Shown piece after piece: positions 46,201 to 53,400 of a stretch of DNA of 64,000 bases. Location of the stretch: assembly GCA_964532875.1 (NCBI GenBank), contig CAZHIZ010000002.1, positions 1 through 64,000 on the forward strand. Reading direction: 5' to 3'. Origin of the DNA: Caldithrix sp964532875 (GTDB taxonomy: Bacteria; Calditrichota; Calditrichia; Calditrichales; Calditrichaceae). The number at the start of each line of letters is the position of its first letter. Positions within the stretch are counted from its first letter, which is position 1. A model generated the notes under the pieces. It worked only from the letters and a program-made list of their open reading frames with translations, made no database searches and was not told the origin of the DNA. The position numbers and the translations under genes were made by a program.

Positions 46201-48460
46201 TACCAGTCTGGCGCGCATCGTTACCCAACAGGCGGCCCAACTGCAATGGCAGGTGCGGGCCCCGGCCGATAGCAAAACGTGGCAAAAAATCGTCGTTGCG
46301 GCAACAGCACGCAGTAAATCCATTCCGGGGTTAAATCCGGTTACCGTTGCCGATACGCTAACCGTTCGGGTTGTTCCCAAAACACAATTGTCCTTAACGG
46401 CTAAAATCGTGGAACCGGCCGGAGCCACCGACGATTCGGTCTCCCCGGGGCAGTTGTTCAAATTACAGGCGCTTATTCGCAATAAGGACGGAGCGGCTCC
46501 CGCTCAGGGAAGCGGTACCGTGGTATTGCGCACCGGAGGCTATTTCAGCATTGTGGATCAAAACGGCAACCCGTTGTCCGGAGATTCCGCCAAAACATTT
46601 ACGGCCAATGTGCCCGTGTATTGGTGGGTAAAGGTGGACGATAATGCGACTCTTAGCAAGCTGAACGTACAGCCGGGCATGCAGTTTTTACGCAATCGCT
46701 TGCTACATGCGCCAAACAAACTGCAATCGGTCGGACAGGCCGGCTCGAATGATTTGCAAAACAATGTCTTAAATGTAGTGGTGAAATCGCTTCCTCTGGA
46801 TAGCAACAGCGGGCAACCGGCTTTCATCCAGAACAGTTTGTACGTGAAGTCGTTGTTTATTACCCAAAAAGCACGGGTAATGATTACGGAAATATCTACG
46901 GATACCCTGTCCACCGGGCAAACCTATCCCCTTACCATCAAGGCCCAGCTTTCGGATAATATTATCGAACCCTTTGTAAAAATTACGCTGGAAGACGATT
47001 ATTTAGGTACGGTACCTGCTTCTTTACCGTTGGATGCCGAGCATAAGGCGGTTTGGAATTTGCAGGTTCCCGCCGATTACGCGGCCTCGGGCCGGGAAAT
47101 CGTCCGTTTCCAATTGGTCGGCACGGATGAAAACAGCGGTCAAAAAGTAACGGACACGCGGAGCGACACATTGATCATTCAACAAAGGGCCAAATTGGCC
47201 TTAAGCGATCCGCTCATTTTGCCGCTTACCGTAGCCAATAGCGGTTTGCTCTCACAAGGTCAGGAGGTGCAAATTTCACTAAAGCCCATGTACGCCCCCA
47301 CTAAAAATTCGTTACCGTACGCCAGGTTGAAGGGGCAGGGCACCGTCGCTTTGGATACGATGCTTATCGCCAAACAAGGGTTCAAGCTGATCAACAGTCC
47401 GTTAACGCATACATTTAGCGATACGGGTCAGGTATTAACCTGGACTTTGAAAGCACCGTATGCCAACCTGACCACCAATTTGACTTTTAAGTTTGATCGT
47501 TTGCCTTTGGATGCCAATACGCAAACCCCGGCAGATGTGGATAAAGATTTGGGTAAAGTGTCCATTCCGGTACGCGTTCGCCAAAAAACCATTACCATCA
47601 AAGCCGAAGCATTGGCCGAACAGGATACGAATTTGACCCGTGGGCAAACGAATGTTCCTTTGTTCAGTTTTACGGTTTCCAATAAGGAATTCAGCGATCC
47701 GTTACATGTGCGTGCCGTGCAATTAGCCTTTTATGCAACCAGCGAAAATCCGGATGAAAGTAATTTGCTTTCACCCAAAGCATTGGCCGTCATGTTCAAA
47801 TCGTTACAGGTGATGGATTATGCGGATTTTCAGACTTTGGCCAAAAAGAAAGGCCTGGCCAAAACGGCTGTTTCCTATGCCGATTTGCAAGTAACGGACA
47901 CTACGGCCAATCCGGTGACCATTCCCTTTGCCAAAGTAGCGGATATTGATGCCGGCCAGGAGAAAAAGCTGATTATTGTGGGACAATTTCAGGATAACGT
48001 GGTCAACCGCGTTTTTCGCGCCAGTTTAAAACAGGTGGTTGTTTATGATTTCGATCCGGACAAACCCCTGGGCACGGTGGATGAACAGGGACAGAAATTG
48101 GCGGACAGCGATCAACTGACCTCTAAAGCCTTTGTGTTGGTCTCCACCGATCCGAAAGAAGCATTCGGCAATTATCCCAACCCCTTCGGTCGTCAATACA
48201 CCTACACGAACATCGCCTTTTTGCTGGAGCAGGCTTCGGATGTGGATATTCGTATTTTTACATTAACGGGCGATCTGGTTTGGTCCAAAAAATTGAGCGG
48301 ATTGCATCGCGGTTTTTACGATCGATTGGTGAGATGGGATGGCAAAAACGACCGCGGTCAAACCGTTTTAAACGGGGTGTATTTGGGCGTTATTGAAATA
48401 AAGCCTCTAACCGGTGGGGCCGTTAAACGATACATCACCAAAATTGCCTACATTAAATAA
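34295..48460 (+). CDS. Giant 4721-residue surface protein with Ig-like repeats and type IX-like tail
   Basis: AAGG precedes the ATG by ten bases and a signal peptide ends near ALADQ (about 22). Residues 22-235 form a nidogen-like or lectin-like beta domain (LFISPNGWFSF, IVAPYWDDLTGD, IVVQWESI). Bacterial Ig-like (Big_1-type) domains follow, two about 80% identical (388-484, 593-689). Four units of about 100 residues lie at 694-1101, then more Ig-like units to about 1508. Residues about 1509-3420 alternate CARDB-like domains of two types (VTNAGKENVPL, VRNSGNYTV, IKNNGEATLLVDTLYLS). About 3425-4300 holds PAGA-D-VSPGQ type repeats. The tail (about 4625-4721) has NYPNPFGR and a FlgD-like domain with VRWDGKNDRGQTVLNGVYL, a type IX sorting signal. 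Likely a cell-surface fibre or adhesin; ligand unknown. The reading frame is intact over 14.2 kb. Confidence 0.9.
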   Translation: MKKYILAIFIICGLSVQAALADQGGSDAFGYMWTDSKGTVTIDYNWIDIKSSANQVYGASYDNEAPVGKALPFKVWFYGVAHDSLFISPNGWFSFKNPQGNSYPANDTLPSASAPDSIVAPYWDDLTGDSRYDDGIYYAVVGSAPNRKIVVQWESITAGALGVTSTLVFEAVIYERNNLIKFQYKTVDSDKNGGGEATIGIAADASDGLTYYYGDGTGFGPLTSNMAILFHNRRLVSGATAAISPLEAQAGSYTQFNYTFYDIDLSGAKGLGKLDRFAIKVPFSTVPSVSAVYLNGDAAYIQNSQTAPSDPGYAVWYYDSTKDSLIVLTSYFDVPDSVRIVFGQSMPTSLSQNNAYASTFDARLDQSAAGQSSDGGFAVNVVAGNVAYYTFNPSADQTISAGGSINYTITARDQYGNGVVNSQSVTVSTPGSSTATVSPSSNLTFANDSTLSFSVSDNTAGSFTVQVSNDNDSNINGESGLVTVQATTADHFVKLSSESAITVGTDRLLQVRLEDAYGNDLSGESVTFTRVRGSGTFSNGLASISVTTDANGVAQATYTASTSVGYVSDSIDVATGTVRTEYVLPLQADAVTHYTFDPSGDQTISAGGSINYTITARDQYGNGVANSQSVTVSTPGSSTATVSPSNNLSFANDSTLSFTVSDTVSGSFAVRVANDANTDINGESGLVTVNTGALSYVLIRSEANNGGTEVGDLNLTTDDVYTFYAAGYDSYGNYISDTDVTWSSTGSLETINATGSKFTFNPSQAGGSGQIVATPSGGATADQTGTISVSVGSLAELRIQTQNTAGQSTLSDTSITADENLTLYAVGYDADGNYIGLTAANWTLNTLSGSLSPANPTTSVTFTPDLTGSGSISAQADANSQIGDQTGSITVTAGAVNYVLIRDEANGGGQEVGDVTMTAGQTLTLYAAGYDSKNNFAGNVNVDWSVTGTLSGLSADHTNTYVVTLSPTSPGSGTVQTSNSNGWSDDATGTIDVQNAGLARIEIRTAAGGNGVALDDSAATAGDAWTLYAAGYDTYGNYLQDVAVKWSATGDSIGYFANSDSSASNTFHFTVVHSGKFMISKNNGGSTLTDASGIIKVSPGAPTSMVYVSSNNFTGSAGSKISDSLAVKVLDAFNNVVPGVTVDWKAQDPTANLTPTTDLTDNLGISRSKWKLRDTIGKDSAYAVVQVIPDSLKFTANVLESKANSLARWNDASNDSARTGTVKTQIAQPFVLEVTDSLGNPVSDVPITFAVLNYPEGGGDFSFSPDASETTDQTGRATVYFIPGSKTGTYTITGYNDNLINSGTVFFSVKAEPAAVDHLTLLSTNNAQDTVGTVYGDSVRIKAEDAYGNGVSGVSVTWTPTSDGTVSNGTSTTNSSGQTATQWTLRTHTDKDTLIVSSNGLSSLYVTAKLIPDAPAIVLADSGDGRTGVAGNGQLIRARVTDHYGNAISGQKISFHPFNSDGYLSAYEVNSDAEGLAATTYTSPSNVDSSKVQAYVAGVDTTVFTVYAIRYQSASLSPALVDVNDTVAFTVNVTNAGKENVPLNTGQTTFSFANQLFNAALDSPAVLQPGMNHLKFAATQIPASVEAGNYTPRISFTGSGVYQGLRGSLNTDDGELSVQPVRILSITVPDPKQVPHGTSKENIRMKVRNSGNYTVTVDSVYLKFTPDYNFSQQRTAGPDSIKPGTDAVFEFTVTVPSSAPEDSITVDGQIFATARVTGDQIQDGAADQTDYFIVTQQADLQYVDFSPKTVSENQSVAFTFQIQNNGAYDVILDKDSTRLVFGTQTFYLTDNQTVSGNSVSTVSFAAQTVTLGAASSPYPGVLYAYGTENTMPVRDTLYTASNGDSLTVQSAAQLSIVSLTLNDTTTTQGNENDTLTVALHNNGQAAAVITTSDSVLLQYASEYTFTPMQSFPYTISGNSTANLRYLIKTAADAPLGMDTMRVEVGYQDQNSQSNYHVSDPNKFDAWNVLGRGQITILSVLTDYDSVSTGQDSILVTMRVRNDGHNSVQIDSIKLTFSNGSYDPTTVKRSVNKIINVGQSDTLQFHVTVETNSSVGTASINGQAYGHDTFSQALAQDAGADTTDSWLIVEAVNLAAGEFQPAQISSGQYISPWVIVTNSGQAVLSFDKERTILFIENQPSFYRKLVRPTYIPGGTTDTLFFAGDTASGPSGQYDVQLQVIGQENHSYYADTLNVANQLTIQSGADMAIDSVLAEADNISQGTDTTVVVTIKNNGEATLLVDTLYLSAYPDISQITPALPAEISGNGKQRFTLRFTVPADDPVGSKTLDAVARGRDQNLVNGGIDSTLADDHADVPDQWTVFTPADVQVASITSPDSVVHQGDASIPIHIALHNSGSAQALVTDVTLQQAIGLYDFHYPDFNFTLAGNGDTTITVLADVKSNSATGQDTITARVSFTDEYAQKSANNQSNSALNWRIVGGQPIVSVISVSAEPEKVSLGQSGINVKVRVKNTGDREADIDTLRLKFSNNSSSAYTQGTISPALGAIQPGVEVTYTVPVDVNQTANTGPDTLWAALDVHEPETGLSYSVEDSTINDSWQVQERPSIVIDKVEMSPGIASTGQQGILAKVYVNNEQGTYRADAQIDDVVLLMRNNGTPSNDQFTITRHNTPTLPIVLQNGKTLVFEFDVDVKSDAQSANYDAYARVESEDVNDGTVTQTITVNTPGSLQVQQVAQLTVDTLWVRPDTLSEFQDHGRLYVKYSNTGEAAAQVTAASVQFTPDNLDFNPILISDPLPYQVAGQTSDTLVYSLKMPDINLDTLTVQVDATVSGKDINSSQETTAQSSNSGRFLLESAASVEWVSTTPSSWSVDTAAVQFESVVLNHGQATVKLDTSQTTMQIRLVNSSTVVHQIKLDAQSTHIIASQPDSTHLLFHKEVLPIAAGEYELFLHLVGTTNDSVYDEDLYAGQFAFGDSIIVIKSVQIQTNDHVPQGADSIIVYMKVSNSEGPKTITPDLTKLIFYGPNKSDDRDAFVLNLHRLDTLTVLKKEDNNLLKFQFDITDNFPAENYTEIYGQIGLDNGDIVKVSNTFDQLYVQTLGSALYQANTLSPDSVVARQKVQFSVALIDTGTASVTLDAEQTYLQILHSSLGPIKLYAEYTIPGKDTAVVNFQKTQLPADLNPGYYDVALHIYGQTVGGSIFQKDTTLTAGLLVLKSGEVHVARIDIPALHVRKGQTDVPVTFRLHNQGQSPVYITEIIHHFKRIADEKDVSDNWVWTRGTAEDTVIAGQDSLQFTAYFNVSSDADTGWVMPRPLIGYYDQRTPDITKQSDSVEVDDSVRVIRPARLRIDSLKILASPLAPNAPYVNLGRDVPLAVTVSNTGEDTIATATIKFYREGTALPGEIIFNDIPPAPDSQRVGIYDWSADPLGPQQIKAKVFSAKDVIGGTVAIAQPLDDQEQIIVQQPSQIWPVLQITDPPGALDSVVSLDQTFTVQARVERQGNSPYGTGVLTLRLPSNYEFAQNPNDSLRTFDVNTNTVQWLVRPVNLSNGQNFDSLTVYLKEIPVDSNSAQAVQVVSRQAQLPVRVENKGMVQTQLTVVAPEGATDSTVSAGQTFTVRAAIRYVGPVAATSKKARLILPQGFAVKDSSTVDLPDGLDDQTAEWQVVAPATPSKNLMSIFADVLVNDANSGRTLVLRSAALPVRVQSPPEIVLANKITAPAGAKDFVVSSGQEVVLQTVVGNVGQAEFDTSGTLRLTAGGGIRFKHDRQSGQPNSTVNVIEHFRSGIYQDTLLIPATTGTGTVSLQILNNERPLDINSGLPAKVRRDSLGMAFLIVKRADLHLHFYQMPTLNDTLYRSTNQSFTITARVENNGSAGVTDGVWVKLDTLNSHLILLGNDSIRHKIEPNQSTQWLVKTPDQDYNTSIRILADPQHPALDENAHTVAFLTDSSAADTLNLAVKKVDNILVSATFVKNDADTLTVSTDQAPVVIKAQIVFHQLLDGDKKVVLNLPQGFTSLDTSLARIVTQQAAQLQWQVRAPADSKTWQKIVVAATARSKSIPGLNPVTVADTLTVRVVPKTQLSLTAKIVEPAGATDDSVSPGQLFKLQALIRNKDGAAPAQGSGTVVLRTGGYFSIVDQNGNPLSGDSAKTFTANVPVYWWVKVDDNATLSKLNVQPGMQFLRNRLLHAPNKLQSVGQAGSNDLQNNVLNVVVKSLPLDSNSGQPAFIQNSLYVKSLFITQKARVMITEISTDTLSTGQTYPLTIKAQLSDNIIEPFVKITLEDDYLGTVPASLPLDAEHKAVWNLQVPADYAASGREIVRFQLVGTDENSGQKVTDTRSDTLIIQQRAKLALSDPLILPLTVANSGLLSQGQEVQISLKPMYAPTKNSLPYARLKGQGTVALDTMLIAKQGFKLINSPLTHTFSDTGQVLTWTLKAPYANLTTNLTFKFDRLPLDANTQTPADVDKDLGKVSIPVRVRQKTITIKAEALAEQDTNLTRGQTNVPLFSFTVSNKEFSDPLHVRAVQLAFYATSENPDESNLLSPKALAVMFKSLQVMDYADFQTLAKKKGLAKTAVSYADLQVTDTTANPVTIPFAKVADIDAGQEKKLIIVGQFQDNVVNRVFRASLKQVVVYDFDPDKPLGTVDEQGQKLADSDQLTSKAFVLVSTDPKEAFGNYPNPFGRQYTYTNIAFLLEQASDVDIRIFTLTGDLVWSKKLSGLHRGFYDRLVRWDGKNDRGQTVLNGVYLGVIEIKPLTGGAVKRYITKIAYIK
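35456..35746 (+). repeat. Ig-like repeat copy A inside the giant protein gene
   Basis: Encodes a 97-residue Ig-like unit (DQTISAGGSINYTITARDQYG...ESGLVTV). It matches the unit at 36071-36361 at 80 of 97 residues by my count, with long near-identical DNA blocks. The likely cause is a recent duplication or gene conversion. Confidence 0.9.
36071..36361 (+). repeat. Ig-like repeat copy B inside the giant protein gene
   Basis: Partner of 35456-35746, separated from it by one unrelated Ig-like unit of 108 residues. The differences cluster in the last third of the unit, and the first two thirds are almost identical. Confidence 0.9.
36374..37597 (+). repeat. Four tandem ~100-residue units inside the giant protein gene
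   Basis: Four consecutive units of about 102 residues share the pattern VLIR-x-EA-x-GG...LTLYAAGYD-x-YGNY...W and a threonine/glycine-rich close (TGTISV, TGSITV, TGTIDV, SGIIKV). They are more diverged at DNA level than the A/B pair, so an older expansion. Confidence 0.85.
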
Positions 48461-48475
48461 GTAAGCGTGGTATCT

Positions 48476-50392
48476 ATGATGAACAGAAAGAAAAATATGA
48501 TTCGTTCCATTTTAATTTTTACGGTGGCCTGTTTGCTGCCTTTGTCCTTACAAGCCCAAAGCGGGCAGGGCGGTACGGAAAGTAATTTAAGTATGGGATT
48601 CGGAGCGCGGGCCTTTAGCATGGGCCGGGCCTTTACGGCCGTGGCCGATGATCCCACGGCGGTTTTCTGGAATCCCGCCGGTCTGGAATTTGTCTATCAG
48701 CAAGGCGCCACGTTTTTTCACACTTCGCTGTTCGAGGGAGCCAGTTACGATTTTTTGGGTTACGCCTTTCCCACGCTCAATCTTGGTACGTTCGGAATCG
48801 GTGTGGGCCGTATCGGAATCGGCGGCATTCATCAACGTGATGTTTTTAATACGGATCTCGGCACGTTTTCATGGGAAGAGTATCACGGATTTTTTTCCTA
48901 TGCCAAATTACTTCCCTACAATTTGTCAGCCGGTGCTACGGTGCGGGTGGTTCGGCGTGCCTGGAACGGGTTGGCACAAGAAGGAAATCTGACGGACATC
49001 GGCGTGGGCATGGATCTGGGACTCATGTATCGACCGGAAATTTTTAGCAGTATTTTGTTAAAAGATTGGTCTGTCGGTCTTAATGTACGCAATTTGTTTC
49101 CACCGCAAGTCAAGGAAGGACAGGCTATCGATGCCTTTCCCTTAACCGTTCGCTTGGGGTTTTTACGTAAAATTTATTTCGGCAGTTTGGGCAATCGGCT
49201 GGACCTGGCTGTTGATTTCGATTATTCGCAACACCGCGATTTAAAAATTCATTTTGGAACGGAATACCGTTTCCACAATCTGGCCATGTTACGTTTGGGC
49301 ATGGACGGCAGTCAACCCACTTTCGGAGCCGGTTTAAAATACAAAATTTTTCAGATTGATTACGCCTTCTCTTCCAGCCCCTACAGTAACGTTTTTTCAT
49401 CGGTGCATCGTTTTTCCGTATCGCTGAATTTCGGGCCGACTCGGGACGATTTGTACAGGTTGGCCGAGGCCAAGCGGAAGGCACGGGAAGCCAAATTAAT
49501 TGCCGCCATCCGTGAGGCGGATCGGCAAAAGCGTATTAAATTGCATTTGGCGAAAGGTGACAGCTTCTTTACCAAAGGTCAATATCTGGATGCCGTCGTA
49601 GAATACGAACAGGTGCTGGAACAGGATGCTTTTAACCAGCGGGCCAAAGTCATGCTGGATTCCGCCGATGTGCTATTGCAAAAACGTATGGAAGCGGAAC
49701 GTCGGCAGGCCGTTCAGGAAGCTGTGAACAAAGCACAGGCCGAGAACGATCGAAAATTTATTCAAGAACACTTCCAAAAAGGTCGATTGTATTTGGATAA
49801 GAACCAGTTTACGCAGGCTTTGATGGAGTTTAATCTGGCTTTGGAACGTGCGCCGAACGACCAAACCATTTTAAATGCGATTAAAACGACCAAGCGACGC
49901 TTAAACGAAGAGCTCAATCGTTTGGTTACTCAAATTCGCAAGCAGTTCCAACAGGGCAATTATTCGGAAGCTTTGCGTCTGGTGGGCGAAGCGCGCTTGT
50001 TGGGCGGCGATAATACGCAGTTACAAAAAGAAATTGACACTTTGGCTCAACGTATTAAATTACAGGAGACCATTCAACGCGGGTTGGGCTTTTTTGAACT
50101 GGGTGAATACGACCGGGCTTTGAAAGTTTTCGAAGAAGCTTTAAAAATAAATCCCAATAATCAGTTGGTACGGCAATATTACGAAAAAGCCAAAATCGAA
50201 AGCAAGAGTACCAACGAAAAAATGGACCCGGCCACGGAACGTAAATTTTTGCAGGGTGTGGATAAGTTTGTCAAAGGGCAATATCAGGAGGCTATCGATA
50301 TCTGGCAGCAAATTCTCAAAGATCATCCGTACAACAAAAAAGTGCTGACAGCTATCGAAAATGCCCGCGAACGTTTAAGGAAAAGTAAATAA
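48476..50392 (+). CDS. PorV-like outer-membrane barrel fused to a TPR domain
   Basis: About 638 residues. No candidate start (GTG 48467, ATG 48476, 48479, 48497) has a clear Shine-Dalgarno, so the start is uncertain; all retain the signal peptide ending LQAQ. GFGARAFSMGRAFTAVADDPTAVFWNPAGLE is the signature opening of the PorV/PorQ family, FadL-like barrels that handle type IX cargo at the outer membrane. Barrel strands run to about residue 325. After a charged segment, residues about 360-638 are tetratricopeptide repeats (GDSFFTKGQYLDAVVEYEQVL, GLGFFELGEYDRALKVFEEAL), which would lie in the periplasm. Known PorV proteins (about 390 residues) lack this extension. It follows the giant type IX-like cargo immediately, so it may be its dedicated export or attachment factor. 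Confidence 0.8.
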   Translation: MMNRKKNMIRSILIFTVACLLPLSLQAQSGQGGTESNLSMGFGARAFSMGRAFTAVADDPTAVFWNPAGLEFVYQQGATFFHTSLFEGASYDFLGYAFPTLNLGTFGIGVGRIGIGGIHQRDVFNTDLGTFSWEEYHGFFSYAKLLPYNLSAGATVRVVRRAWNGLAQEGNLTDIGVGMDLGLMYRPEIFSSILLKDWSVGLNVRNLFPPQVKEGQAIDAFPLTVRLGFLRKIYFGSLGNRLDLAVDFDYSQHRDLKIHFGTEYRFHNLAMLRLGMDGSQPTFGAGLKYKIFQIDYAFSSSPYSNVFSSVHRFSVSLNFGPTRDDLYRLAEAKRKAREAKLIAAIREADRQKRIKLHLAKGDSFFTKGQYLDAVVEYEQVLEQDAFNQRAKVMLDSADVLLQKRMEAERRQAVQEAVNKAQAENDRKFIQEHFQKGRLYLDKNQFTQALMEFNLALERAPNDQTILNAIKTTKRRLNEELNRLVTQIRKQFQQGNYSEALRLVGEARLLGGDNTQLQKEIDTLAQRIKLQETIQRGLGFFELGEYDRALKVFEEALKINPNNQLVRQYYEKAKIESKSTNEKMDPATERKFLQGVDKFVKGQYQEAIDIWQQILKDHPYNKKVLTAIENARERLRKSK

Positions 50393-50407
50393 ACACGGAA
50401 TGCCTAC

Positions 50408-53400
50408 ATGTTTAAAAACGTCCGAAAAGAAGAAATAACCATTCCCGCGCAAATGAGTTATTTAATTCAGGTGCGCGAATTCATCGAACGGATCGGCAAA
50501 CGATACAAATTTGACGATAAAATCATCAATTCCTTTAAATTGGTGGTGGACGAAGCCTGTACCAATATTATCCGCCACGGGTACCGGGATATTAAAAACG
50601 GAGAAATTACCTTAAAAGCCATCGTTCGCCGTCTCAGTTTAACCATCATCATAATCGATCAGGGTTCCAGCTACGATCCTCGTCAGGCCAATACGCCGGA
50701 TCTGGAAAAATACATCAATATCGGCAAAAAAGGCGGCCTGGGTATTTTGATGATGCGCAAACTAATGGACGACATGCAATATGCCGTAACCGAACGCGGT
50801 AACGAATTACGACTGACGAAATATCGGGAAGGAACACACGAACCGGTACTGGTGCAAAAATGGAACAGCCTGAATCTAAAGACGAAGTATTCCATCTTTG
50901 CCAGTTTGATTTTTACGCTTTTGGTCATCTTTGTTTTTATTCCCATTTACATGCAAAGCGAACAATCCATTAAAAAGACCGTGTACAGTGTTTCTGCTGC
51001 CGCCGGTGAATCTCTGGCTGGTAATATTGTGGATGATCTTTTGAACGAAAATACCGCTTTGCTTTTCGAAAAGGCTTACAAAGTACGGGCTAACCATCCT
51101 CAATACATCAAAGAAGTATTTATTACGGATCGCAATAATACCATTTTGGCCTGGAGCCGGCCGGAGGTAACCTATCCTTTCCGGCGACTCGCTTTTAAAG
51201 CGAACCGCTCGAAAGTGGATACCGTACAAAATTCACTCATCCGTTATTATGCGGTGAACGATACGCTTAATGTGGTGGATATTTATACGCCGGTTATCAT
51301 GGCCAGCGGGCCGAAGTTAGGCGAAGTTCATATTTGGGTTAACGAAGAAACCATCCGGCAACTGGTGAATCAACGCAAATTACGCCTGATCATTTACTTT
51401 TTACTCATTTTGATTTTAGGGTACATCCCCTTATTTCTGCTTATTCATCGAATCTTACAACCGTTTCATAGCCTGGCCGATTGGGTACGTCAAGTGGTGC
51501 ACGGTAAAGTGGACCAGGACGAAATCGATATCGATGCCTCGGATGAAATCGGTGAAATTGCCCAGGCCTTTAATGAAATGACCCATAAATTTCATGAAGC
51601 GCAAATTACTTTGATGGAGCAACAAAAACTGCAAAAGGAATTGCAGGTGGCTCAGGAAATTCAACAGATGCTCTTGCCCAGCGATTTCCCCAAAGTGGAA
51701 GGCTACGATATTGCTTCCTATTACGAAGCGGCCAAGGAAGTGGGCGGAGATTTGTTCGATTTTGTGGAAGTGGATGACGATACCATCGGTATTTGCGTGG
51801 CTGACGTTTCGGGCAAAGGTGTCCCCGGTTCCATGATCATGACCATGATCCGAACGGCCCTGCGTCTGGAATCGCGCGGGAATAAAAATCCGGCGGAAGT
51901 TCTTTCCAAGGTAAACGAGTTTGTGGCCGACGACATGAAACGCGGGATGTTCGTAACCATGTTTTATGTGGTGTTGGATTCCCGCAATCGTGAAATCCAT
52001 TTTGCCAGCGCTGGGCACAATCCCATGATTCTCTACCGCAATTCCACCAAGCAAACCTATTATTTAAATCCCCCGGGCTTTCCTGTGGGGATTCAATTAC
52101 CCGATATGAGTTTGTTTGCCCGCACCATTAAAACCGAGTCCATCCGCCTGCGCGAAGACGATATTCTGGTACTCTACACCGACGGTGTTACCGAAGCCAT
52201 GAACCACAAACGCGAACTGTATCGGGAAGAGCGTTTTTTGGATTCCATTCGGCGAAATGCCCATTTAAGTGTGGGGGAATTCATTAAAACGATCAATGCC
52301 GAGCTAAAGCAGTTTACGGGCGGCGCACCGCAAAACGATGATATTACCGTAGTGGCCATTCGCGAAAAAATGATGCCCAGCGATGTCATCATTAAAACAC
52401 AGCAGGAGCTGCAGCGTTTAATTGAATCGGGCGTTAAAGTTAAGGATGCTCTGGAGCAGCTTAAGGTTTCCCCCCACCATTATTATCGCTACAAGCAAAT
52501 TATCGAACGCAAGGGCATGGCCGGTTTTAAAGAGTTCTTGATGGACATGGATCCCATCGAGAAAAAACATTTGAGTATCGAAGTTAAAACGAAAATTTAC
52601 GATATCATCCGTAAGCATCCCGAATTCGGCCCGCGCATGATTGCCTACGAGCTGCGCAAAGACGAATATGGCAACATCCGGGTAGACCCCGACCGCATTT
52701 ACGAAGAATTGATCAAAATGCGTTTGAATACCGAAGAAAGAAGACGGCAATGGGTGGAAAAAGGCAGTACACGTCCTTTAAAACAACCGGGTACACCGCT
52801 ATTAACACTTGACGGGCAGGTTATTCTTAATTTCGAGTCTTCGAAAAAGGAAATCGAAAAACGCCGCGGAAAGGTAACGCCTCCCGGAAACGTTCCTGCG
52901 CCTCCCAAGCCGGAGGAGACAAAACGCACGGTACGTATGTTTACGCCCGATGAGAAACCGGAAGAACGGGCGCAAATTATTACCCGTAAAGGAAAACCTT
53001 ATGAGCCCAGGCCGCAATCCGCTCAGGCAGAAGAAACAATCGAAAAGGACAAAAAGAAAGAAATAAAAAAAGAGCCTCGGGCAGAAAGCGCTCCTTCGCC
53101 CGAATCCGTTCCCTCCGAATCCCGGCAGGCCCCTGTGACGGAAAGTCAACCCGGCGAACCGAAAAAACAAACCATTTTAGGGCTTTCTTATTCTCCGCAG
53201 GAATTAAAGGAAAAATTATCGCGTGATTTTAATCCGCAAATAAATCAAAACTTTCTTAAATTGGTGGAAGACGATTTAAGGCAAATCCGAAACCTGTTAC
53301 TAACGGTTGACGGAAGCAACGATTATGCGAAGGCCATTAAAAAAGTGAATATTTTGCTAAAAATCATAACAACTCATCCGAGGCTAAAAGAAGACGATTT

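Noticed and set aside
51455..52054. 199-residue histidine-rich frame on the - strand inside the SpoIIE phosphatase gene
   Set aside because: It is antisense to conserved HAMP and phosphatase motifs; its composition is what the reverse of that coding sequence gives.
52387..52790. Insertion sequence or transposase fragment inside the phosphatase gene
   Set aside because: The reading frame is continuous, there are no terminal repeats, no DDE catalytic domain, and the same module occurs in the neighbouring STAS protein, so it is a protein domain rather than an inserted element.
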